12,400 nucleotides of DNA from Candidatus Omnitrophota bacterium. Its GTDB lineage: Bacteria > Omnitrophota > Koll11 > VGKN01. The stretch lies in contig VGKN01000020.1 of assembly GCA_016867055.1 (NCBI GenBank), positions 1 through 12,400 on the forward strand, written 5' to 3'. Position numbers and translations under genes: made by a program. Below, piece by piece: positions 6,169 to 12,400 of this stretch; position 1 is the stretch's first letter; the number at the start of each line of letters is the position of its first letter. The notes under the pieces are model-generated. The model made no database searches. It saw only the letters and a program-made list of their open reading frames with translations, and had not been told where the DNA came from.

Positions 6169-7623
6169 ATGAGATTAAAAAAAATACTAAAGGAGATAGG
6201 CCACAACGCTGACAGATACGTAGATATAGACATAAAGGGTATTTCCGACAATTCAAAGTATGTAAGAGAGGGTTTTTTATTTTTAGCCTTAAAAGGAGAA
6301 AGATTAGACGGATATGATTTCATACAAGAGGCAATTGATAGAGGAGCAAGGGTTGTTGTAAGTTATAAGGATTTTATTGCTCCTTGCGGGGTAGTCAAGA
6401 TAATTGTAGAAAATAAAAGGGAAGTCGCAAGCGACATCGCTTGTGCATACTTTGAGAATCCCTCTCGGCGTTTAAAGATAGTAGGAATAACTGGAACAAA
6501 TGGGAAAACCACCACAAGTTATCTTATAAGCAACATCTTTGAACAGGCAGGTTTCGGCACCGGGCTTATCGGCACAATAAACTATAAAATCGGTAACAGA
6601 ACCATTCCTGCAGTGAATACCACGCCGGGCGCTATAGAACTTCAAGGATATCTATCAGAGATGCTGGGAGATGGGTTAGAGTTTGTAGTAATGGAGGTAT
6701 CATCCCATTCCCTTCAACAAGAAAGGGTAAGAAATATTAAGTTCTCCTCAGCTGTGTTTACGAATATTACGCAGGACCACCTTGACTACCATAAAACCTT
6801 TGAAGACTATTTTGAGGCAAAGGCAAGGCTATTTAATTTACTTGAAGAGGGTGCAAGAGCGGTTATAAATATAGATGATGAATATGGCAAAAGACTTATG
6901 GAAAGTTTAAAAACCAAGCCCATAACATATGGAATAAAGGCAGATTCGGATATTAAATCCAAAATACATAAGATGGATATAGGCGGTTCAATTTTTGAGG
7001 TGTTATCTCCTTATGGAAAATTTGAGATAAAGACAAAGCTAATCGGATTACATAATATTTATAACATTATGGCAGCTATCGGCGTCGGTATTCTCTTTGG
7101 CATTGAAGAAGAGCATATAAAAAAGGGCGTGGAAACGTTAGAGGGTGTCAAGGGGAGGCTTGAAGAACTCTCTTATGGACAGCCATTCAAGGTTTTTATT
7201 GACTATGCGCATACCGATGATGCGTTAAGGAATATACTAGGTATTCTAAAACCTCTTACAAGGGGGAGATTGATAGTGGTGTTTGGTTGCGGAGGAGATA
7301 GGGATAGAGCAAAGAGACCTTTAATGGGAAGGGTGGCAACCGAATTCGCGGATTATGTAATAATAACCAATGATAATCCCAGATCTGAGGAGCCTACATT
7401 AATAGCAAACGAGATATGCAACGGATTTATAGACAACTTTAGAAACTATACTGTTATTTTAGATAGATATAGTGCTATTAAAGAAGCGCTACGCGTTGCA
7501 AAAAACGACGATATCGTAGTAATAGCTGGCAAGGGCCATGAGACTTATCAGGTTTTAAAAGATAAGGTCATACATTTTGATGATAAGGAAGTAGTTGAGA
7601 GTATACTTTTAAATAAGGCTTGA
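6169..7623 (+). CDS. murE: UDP-N-acetylmuramoyl-tripeptide ligase MurE (meso-DAP type)
   Basis: Cytoplasmic ATP-dependent ligase that adds the third stem-peptide residue to UDP-MurNAc-L-Ala-D-Glu. It has 484 residues, normal for the family. The N-terminal UDP-substrate domain (about 1-98) contains 'SDNSKYVREGFLFLALKG'. The central ATPase domain has the P-loop 'GITGTNGKTTT' (106-116), 'NTTPGA' (150-155), 'EVSSHSL' (176-182), and K218 in 'FEAKARLF', the lysine carbamylated in Mur ligases. The C-terminal domain (about 330 onward) has 'DYAHTDDAL', 'GCGGDRDRAKRP' and the substrate motif DNPR (402-405). DNPR marks enzymes adding meso-diaminopimelate rather than lysine, so the peptidoglycan is predicted to be meso-DAP type. 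The ATG abuts the ftsI stop with no gap, and GGAAG at 6159-6163 is its ribosome binding site. Confidence 0.97.
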   Translation: MRLKKILKEIGHNADRYVDIDIKGISDNSKYVREGFLFLALKGERLDGYDFIQEAIDRGARVVVSYKDFIAPCGVVKIIVENKREVASDIACAYFENPSRRLKIVGITGTNGKTTTSYLISNIFEQAGFGTGLIGTINYKIGNRTIPAVNTTPGAIELQGYLSEMLGDGLEFVVMEVSSHSLQQERVRNIKFSSAVFTNITQDHLDYHKTFEDYFEAKARLFNLLEEGARAVINIDDEYGKRLMESLKTKPITYGIKADSDIKSKIHKMDIGGSIFEVLSPYGKFEIKTKLIGLHNIYNIMAAIGVGILFGIEEEHIKKGVETLEGVKGRLEELSYGQPFKVFIDYAHTDDALRNILGILKPLTRGRLIVVFGCGGDRDRAKRPLMGRVATEFADYVIITNDNPRSEEPTLIANEICNGFIDNFRNYTVILDRYSAIKEALRVAKNDDIVVIAGKGHETYQVLKDKVIHFDDKEVVESILLNKA

Positions 7624-7624
7624 T

Positions 7625-9019
7625 ATGGAACCATTATCCATCAAAGAAATTTTAATTGCTACCAGGGGCAAGTTAGTATTTGGAAGAGATGTTTCTTTTA
7701 TTGATTCTATATCTCTTGATTCAAGAGAGGTTAAAGCAGGTGATTTATTTATTGCAATAAAAGGGAACAGATTTGATGGGCATAATTTTGTAAAAGATGC
7801 CTTATCAAAAGGAGCAAGTGGGATAATATTCAAGAAAGGAATGTTGAGTTGGATTACAGATATAGACGGAGGTCATAAAGATAGATTTTTCATAGCAGTA
7901 GATGATACAATAAATGCAATTGGAGAAATAGCCAAATATTACAGAAAAAGATTTGATATCCCTTTTATAGCAGTTACTGGTACCTGCGGCAAGACCACTG
8001 TAAAGGATATGATATTTCATCTTCTCTCTACAAAATTAAAGGTTTTAAGAAATGAAGGAACGAAAAATAATCATATAGGTTTACCAATCACGCTTTTTAG
8101 ATTAGATAACACCTTTGAAGCAGGGGTGTTAGAGCTCGGTATGAATCATTTTGGAGAGATAGACTATCTGACAAAAATCCTAAGTCCAAGAATAGGTATA
8201 ATAACAAATATCGGCTTAGCCCACCTTGAGTTTATAAAGAATATTAACGGGGTTCTAAAAGCAAAGGAGGAACTTTTAAAAAATTTAAATGAGGATGACA
8301 TAGCCATACTTAATGGGGATGACCCAAATCTCAAAAAAATTATAAACAAATATAAATTTAAAAAAATTACATTTGGCATAAAGGATAGATGTGATTTTTA
8401 TGCCTCGCAAATAAATATGAATAAGGAAACAGTTTCTTTTAGACTTAATCGCAAGACTTTATTTACGTTGAAGTTATTAGGAATTCATAATGTATACAAT
8501 GCCTTGGCAGCTATTGCCACAGCAGAGGCATTGGGGTTAGATGTGAGTTCATTGAAAAGCTCGTTAGAATCATTTGAACCCTTGAGTATGAGAATGAAAA
8601 CTCTAAATTTCAGGGGTATGTTGGTTATAGATGATACCTATAATGCTAATCCCTTCTCAGTTAGGAATGCAATAGATGTGATTTCCAGTTTTAATGGGTA
8701 TAGAAAAATAGTGGTTTTTTCAGATATGCTTGAACTTGGAAGGCATGCCGAACAATTACACAGGGAGATAGGAAATTATATAACTTTCAAAAAAGTAAAT
8801 CTTTTACTTACAATAGGAAAATTTTCTAAATATATAGCACTTGGTGCAAAAGAAGCCGGAATGAATACTGAGAATATATACAACCTTGGGTCTAAAAAAG
8901 AAGTGGTTGAGATTTTAAACACAAAGGCAAAGCCGAGGGATATTATTTTGTTTAAAGGCTCAAGGTTGACAAAAATGGAGGATGTTATAAATTGCTTTAC
9001 CACTTCCTATACCCACTGA
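7625..9019 (+). CDS. murF: UDP-MurNAc-tripeptide:D-Ala-D-Ala ligase MurF
   Basis: Cytoplasmic ligase that adds D-Ala-D-Ala to complete the UDP-MurNAc-pentapeptide. It has 464 residues, typical length. The N-terminal domain shows 'SLDSREVKAGDLFIAIKG' (30-47). The central domain has the P-loop 'VTGTCGKTTVKDM' (117-129), with Cys in place of the usual Asn or Ser, a tolerated variation. It continues with 'NEGTKNNHIGLPITL' (143-157), 'LELGMNHFGEI' (169-179) and 'KAKEELL' (212-218) carrying the carbamylated-lysine position. The C-terminal domain has 'IDDTYNANPFSVRNAI', which distinguishes MurF from the other Mur ligases, and 'FSDMLELG'. It starts one base after the murE stop, with AAGG at 7615-7618 as ribosome binding site. 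Its last 28 nt overlap mraY. Confidence 0.97.
   Translation: MEPLSIKEILIATRGKLVFGRDVSFIDSISLDSREVKAGDLFIAIKGNRFDGHNFVKDALSKGASGIIFKKGMLSWITDIDGGHKDRFFIAVDDTINAIGEIAKYYRKRFDIPFIAVTGTCGKTTVKDMIFHLLSTKLKVLRNEGTKNNHIGLPITLFRLDNTFEAGVLELGMNHFGEIDYLTKILSPRIGIITNIGLAHLEFIKNINGVLKAKEELLKNLNEDDIAILNGDDPNLKKIINKYKFKKITFGIKDRCDFYASQINMNKETVSFRLNRKTLFTLKLLGIHNVYNALAAIATAEALGLDVSSLKSSLESFEPLSMRMKTLNFRGMLVIDDTYNANPFSVRNAIDVISSFNGYRKIVVFSDMLELGRHAEQLHREIGNYITFKKVNLLLTIGKFSKYIALGAKEAGMNTENIYNLGSKKEVVEILNTKAKPRDIILFKGSRLTKMEDVINCFTTSYTH
8977..8994 (+). promoter_or_regulatory. ribosome binding site and TTG start of mraY inside murF
   Basis: GGAGG at 8977-8981 lies 10 nt before TTG at 8992-8994. The TTG start yields 'MLYHFLYPLREYF', the conserved beginning of MraY, whereas no later start would retain it. 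Both elements lie within the murF coding region, so translation of the two genes is probably coupled. Confidence 0.8.
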
Positions 9020-10083
9020 GGGAATATTTCTTTGGATTTAATGTACTCAAATATATAACCTTTAGGTCTGCCTTATGTAGCGTGATCGCCTTTTTATTGA
9101 GTATAATATTTGGACCACTTATCATTAAAAAATTAAAAGGCCTTAAAATAGGTGAAAATATAAGAAGAGAGGATTCTGTTAAAAGGTTGTACGAACTTCA
9201 AAGAAATAAAGAAGGCACTCCTACTATGGGTGGAGTTCTGATTTTATTATCTATGATACTTTCAATTATTCTATGCGCAGATCTGACAAATGTATATATC
9301 CAACTTACCCTTTTTGCGACCGTTTGTCTTGGCGGTATAGGTTTTTTGGACGATTTTATTAAATTGAAGAAAAAACGTTCTCTTGGTCTTAAACCCTCTG
9401 TAAAACTGATAGGTCAAACAATTATAGGATTAATAATAGCCATTCTTCTTTACATTAATCCTGAAACAAATAAATCACTTGATGTCCCTTTCTTTAAAAA
9501 AGCCTCCTTTGATATGGGGGTCTGGTTTATTCCTTTCGTGGTATTGGTAATTGTGGGTTCATCAAATGCGGTTAATCTCACAGATGGATTGGATGGTCTT
9601 GCAATAGGTTGCACAGTTATGGTGGCGCTTGCATACAGTGGTTTTAGTTATGTATCAGGCCACAAGGATTTTAGTAGATATTTAAACATATTTTATGTGC
9701 CGGGCTCAGGAGAACTAGCAATTTTCTGCGCAAGTATCGTGGGAGCTGGGCTTGGATTTCTGTGGTATAATTGTTATCCTGCTTCAATCTTTATGGGAGA
9801 TACGGGTTCAGTCGCCTTAGGTGGAGCTATTGGGACAGTGGCTGTATTTATAAAAAAGGAGTTGGTTCTTGTGTTAGTAGGAGGTATATTTGTATTTGAA
9901 GCCCTTTCAGTTATTCTGCAGACCTCCTCTTTTAAGTTGCGTAAGAAAAGAGTTTTTTTAATGGCACCCCTTCATCATCATTTCCAATTAAAAGGCTGGG
10001 AGGAGTCAAAGGTAACAATAAGATTCTGGATAGTTGCTGCTATTTTAGTATTATTTAGCCTCTCAACGTTAAAATTAAGATAG
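8992..10083 (+). CDS. mraY: phospho-N-acetylmuramoyl-pentapeptide transferase MraY
   Basis: Integral membrane enzyme that moves phospho-MurNAc-pentapeptide from UDP to undecaprenyl phosphate, making lipid I on the cytoplasmic face. It has 363 residues, matching the family, and roughly ten hydrophobic segments are apparent. Motifs: 'MLYHFLYPLREYF' at the N-terminus, 'EGTPTMGGVLIL' (74-85), the Asp pair D120-D121 in 'FLDDFIKL', 'SSNAVNLTDGLDGLAIG' (190-206), 'FMGDTGSVALGG' (267-278) with D270 corresponding to the third catalytic aspartate, and the histidine cluster H328-H330 in 'APLHHHFQLKGW'. The start is TTG at 8992, supported by GGAGG and the conserved N-terminus, and overlaps the murF end by 28 nt. 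It ends one base before murD. Confidence 0.97.
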   Translation: MLYHFLYPLREYFFGFNVLKYITFRSALCSVIAFLLSIIFGPLIIKKLKGLKIGENIRREDSVKRLYELQRNKEGTPTMGGVLILLSMILSIILCADLTNVYIQLTLFATVCLGGIGFLDDFIKLKKKRSLGLKPSVKLIGQTIIGLIIAILLYINPETNKSLDVPFFKKASFDMGVWFIPFVVLVIVGSSNAVNLTDGLDGLAIGCTVMVALAYSGFSYVSGHKDFSRYLNIFYVPGSGELAIFCASIVGAGLGFLWYNCYPASIFMGDTGSVALGGAIGTVAVFIKKELVLVLVGGIFVFEALSVILQTSSFKLRKKRVFLMAPLHHHFQLKGWEESKVTIRFWIVAAILVLFSLSTLKLR

Positions 10084-10084
10084 G

Positions 10085-11452
10085 ATGGATTTAAAGAGAA
10101 AGAAGATAACTGTTGTAGGTTTAGGAAAGACAGGGATAAGTAGCACCTTATTTCTTAGGAAATGTGGTTTAAGTAAAATCAGGGTTACCGAGAATACCTT
10201 ATCAAGGGATATTAAAAAAATTGCAGCATTATTACTGAAGAGGGATATAGAGGTTGAAATAGGCAAGCATACCAAAAATTTTATAAAGGGTAGTGACCTT
10301 ATTGTAACAAGCCCAGGGGTAAAACTAAATTCCAAACCCCTTTTGTGGGCAAGGCAAGAAAATATTGAGATTATAAGCGAGATTGAACTTGCTTATCAGT
10401 TCTGTAAGGCACCAATAATTGCTGTGACGGGCACAAACGGAAAGTCCACAGTCACAGCGCTAATAGGAAAGATTCTTGCTGATGCAAATAAAAATGCAAT
10501 AGTCTGTGGAAATATTGGCACCCCTTTCATTGAAAAGGTACCCAATATTACCGAAAATGATATTGTAGTTTTAGAGACCAGTTCCTTCCAGTTGGCATTT
10601 GTGAAGGATTTTAAACCCCATATCGCCCTTTTACTAAATATATCGCAGAATCATCTTGATTGGCACAATAATATGAATCAGTACCTTGATGCGAAGTGTA
10701 ACATTTTCAAGAACCAGTCTAAAAAGGATTTTGTAATCTTGAACTACGAAGATAAAAATTTACATTCAATAAAAGACAGAATAAATTCAAATCTCTATTA
10801 TTTTAGCAGGAAAAACAAGGTAAGGGGGGCATATATTAAAGCCAATAAATTTTATATCTCTTTAAATGGTTCTATCAAAGAGATGTTCGGCGCTTCTGAA
10901 ACCAGACTTAAAGGAGAGCATAATTTAGAAAATATTTTAGCAGCCATTGTGGCTACTGCCTTATATGAAGTATCTCCCACTTCAATTAGAAAGAGCGTAG
11001 CAGATTTTGAAGGGCTTGAACACAGATTTGAATTGGTAGATACTCTTGGAGGAGTGAAATATATAAATGATTCAAAATCCACTACCGTTGATTCAACCCT
11101 TAAGGCAATAAATAGTTGCGAAGAAAAGGTTGTATTGATAGCAGGCGGAAGGGACAAGGGAAGCGATTTTACCGTCCTTAAAACGGCTTTTGATAATAAA
11201 CTAAGACACGTAATACTTATTGGCGAGGCAAAGGAGAAGATAGCAAAGAACCTAAGGGGTTTTGTTCCGTTTACCTTTGCCAGTTCTATTAAAGAGGCGG
11301 TTTTGATTGCAAGGCGAAAGGCCTTGGTAGGGGATTGCGTGATGCTTTCGCCTATGTGCGCAAGTTTTGATATGTTTAAGAATTTTGAAGAAAGAGGAAA
11401 CATTTTCAAAAAACTTATATTTGGTATCAAAAATTCATATGAGAAGGAATAG
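10085..11452 (+). CDS. murD: UDP-N-acetylmuramoylalanine--D-glutamate ligase MurD
   Basis: Cytoplasmic ligase adding D-glutamate to UDP-MurNAc-L-alanine, the second stem-peptide residue. It has 455 residues, within the family range. The N-terminal Rossmann-like domain starts 'ITVVGLGKTGISS' (8-20) and includes 'VTSPGVKLNS' (74-83). The central ATPase domain has the P-loop 'VTGTNGKSTVTAL' (114-126), 'GNIGTPFIE' (142-150), 'LETSSFQL' (163-170) and 'NISQNHLDWH' (185-194), followed by K204 in 'YLDAKCNIF', the carbamylated lysine. The C-terminal domain contains 'GLEHRFELV', 'INDSKSTTVDSTLKAI' and 'SPMCASFDMF', which are typical of MurD and exclude MurC, MurE and MurF. The ATG follows the mraY stop by one base; the ribosome binding site (AGATAGG, 10078-10084) is weak and lies very close to the start, suggesting coupled translation. 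Its last 14 nt overlap the ftsW start. Confidence 0.97.
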   Translation: MDLKRKKITVVGLGKTGISSTLFLRKCGLSKIRVTENTLSRDIKKIAALLLKRDIEVEIGKHTKNFIKGSDLIVTSPGVKLNSKPLLWARQENIEIISEIELAYQFCKAPIIAVTGTNGKSTVTALIGKILADANKNAIVCGNIGTPFIEKVPNITENDIVVLETSSFQLAFVKDFKPHIALLLNISQNHLDWHNNMNQYLDAKCNIFKNQSKKDFVILNYEDKNLHSIKDRINSNLYYFSRKNKVRGAYIKANKFYISLNGSIKEMFGASETRLKGEHNLENILAAIVATALYEVSPTSIRKSVADFEGLEHRFELVDTLGGVKYINDSKSTTVDSTLKAINSCEEKVVLIAGGRDKGSDFTVLKTAFDNKLRHVILIGEAKEKIAKNLRGFVPFTFASSIKEAVLIARRKALVGDCVMLSPMCASFDMFKNFEERGNIFKKLIFGIKNSYEKE

Positions 11453-12400
11453 ACTGTTGTTGTTTGCGATAACACTAATTTTAATTTGTTTAGGGGTTGT
11501 GATGATTTATAGCGCAAGTTCCTCTTATGGTTTGGAGAGGTATAAGGATAGCGCCTTTTTTTTTAAAAGACATCTTGTTTATTTGGTTTTAGGTTTCATT
11601 ATATCGTTGGTTATTATGAGTGTAGATTATAGATTTTTCCAGAAGCATTCAAGGGTTTTCCTTGTAATTTCATTTTTCCTGCTGATCCTTGTGTTAATTC
11701 CGCATATAGGCAGAGAGATTGGAGGTGCAAAGCGTTGGTTTAGATTGGGTATGTTAAGTTTTCAACCCTCAGAGTTTGCAAAGTTTTCTGTGATTGTTTA
11801 TATGGCTGATGCCCTTTCGAGAAGGCAGGAAAGACTTAGAAATTTTTTGTACGGTTTTATTCCGCCTATGTTTATATTGGGTTGTTGTGTTGGACTTGTT
11901 CTACTTCAACCAGACTTAGGAACAGCCATAGCAATTACGTTAATAGTATTCATAATGTTTTTTGTAGCAGGTATAAAATTGATTCATATCTTTCCTGTTG
12001 TTCTAAGCAGTTTGCCTGTGCTGTATGCCTTGGTATTTAATGTAGCCTATAGACGAAAGAGGATATTTGCCTTTTTAAACCCTTGGGAGGACCCAAAGGG
12101 CATAGGGTTTCAGATTATACAATCCTTCATAGCCTTAGGCTCAGGAGGATTATTTGGGGTGGGTCTTGGAAAAAGCAGGCAGAAGCTTTTATACCTACCG
12201 GCCGCACACACAGATTTTATCTTCTCAATAATCGGCGAAGAACTTGGTTTTATTGGCTCAGCCACAATTATTTTGCTCTTTGTCCTTTTTATTCTTTGCG
12301 CAACCAAGATAATTTTGAATTCCTCTGATCGGTTTAGTCAACTCCTTGGACTCGGTATTATCTCTATGATAGCCTTAGAAGCAATGATAAATATTGGTGT
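11439..12400 (+). CDS. ftsW: septal peptidoglycan polymerase FtsW, partial (3' end outside window)
   Basis: SEDS-family glycosyltransferase that polymerises lipid II at the division site with FtsI. The frame runs from ATG 11439 to the window end without a stop, giving about 320 residues; the remainder is cut off. The sequence is strongly hydrophobic with several membrane segments. Recognisable motifs are 'GGAKRWFRLGMLSFQPSEFAK' split as GGAKRW (95-100) and QPSEFAK (109-115), 'LLQPDLGTA' (155-163), 'GIGFQIIQS' (221-229), 'GSGGLFGVGLGKS' (234-246), and 'LPAAHTDFIFSIIGEELG' (253-270). The aspartate of HTDF (259) is the proposed catalytic residue in this family. The order after murD points to FtsW rather than RodA. 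ATG 11439 has no clear ribosome binding site. GAAGGA (11443-11448) stands 8 nt before TTG 11457, an alternative start that would remove six residues including three arginines. Confidence 0.95.
   Translation, partial: MRRNRLLLFAITLILICLGVVMIYSASSSYGLERYKDSAFFFKRHLVYLVLGFIISLVIMSVDYRFFQKHSRVFLVISFFLLILVLIPHIGREIGGAKRWFRLGMLSFQPSEFAKFSVIVYMADALSRRQERLRNFLYGFIPPMFILGCCVGLVLLQPDLGTAIAITLIVFIMFFVAGIKLIHIFPVVLSSLPVLYALVFNVAYRRKRIFAFLNPWEDPKGIGFQIIQSFIALGSGGLFGVGLGKSRQKLLYLPAAHTDFIFSIIGEELGFIGSATIILLFVLFILCATKIILNSSDRFSQLLGLGIISMIALEAMINIG

Noticed and set aside
10852..11517. A 221-codon open frame on the minus strand
   Set aside because: It lies opposite murD and the start of ftsW, both of which have full family motifs. 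Its composition is that of an antisense shadow and no domain is recognisable.
12083..12328. Short open frames on both strands near the window end
   Set aside because: They are out of frame with, or opposite to, the continuous ftsW sequence, which carries clear SEDS motifs through this stretch.
2647..12400. Search for a novel multi-gene system within the operon
   Set aside because: Every gene from mraZ to ftsW matches a well-known dcw family in canonical order with key catalytic residues intact; there is no inserted or unknown gene.

Overview
The window is a stretch of bacterial chromosome carrying housekeeping genes, all on the + strand. It is AT-rich by eye, and coding density is high apart from one gap. 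The organism looks like a diderm-type, probably uncultured bacterium. MurE has the DNPR signature of meso-diaminopimelate-adding enzymes, FtsI lacks the PASTA domains common in Firmicutes homologues, and the division and cell wall (dcw) cluster has the canonical order. I cannot assign a phylum from these genes alone.

Layout: positions 1-504 are the 3' end of dnaG (primase, cut by the window start), followed at once by rpoD (housekeeping sigma factor, to 2130). This is the tail of a macromolecular-synthesis-type pair. A 516-bp gap (2131-2646) follows. It holds two copies of a GC-rich repeat in opposite orientation (a short one at 2211-2246 and a longer one at 2403-2554), a strong hairpin, a secondary promoter-like sequence, and then a near-consensus sigma-70 promoter with 10-bp-phased MraZ boxes directly before mraZ.

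From 2647 to the window end runs one tightly packed dcw operon: mraZ, rsmH, ftsL, ftsI, murE, murF, mraY, murD and ftsW (cut by the window end). Most junctions overlap or are separated by 0-1 nt; the larger gaps are mraZ-rsmH (32 nt) and ftsL-ftsI (41 nt). MurE, MurF and MurD are cytoplasmic ligases that build the UDP-MurNAc-pentapeptide. MraY transfers it to the lipid carrier to make lipid I. FtsW and FtsI polymerise and cross-link septal peptidoglycan, and FtsL is part of the complex that activates them. MraZ is the likely autoregulator of the cluster, and RsmH methylates 16S rRNA.

I see no new multi-gene system here. The points most worth checking are the probable non-canonical AUU start of rsmH (or a one-base assembly error that hides a TTG start), the MraZ operator of the AAAGTG-N3 type reaching into the ribosome binding site, and the undescribed inverted repeat pair with a partly duplicated promoter sequence between rpoD and mraZ.
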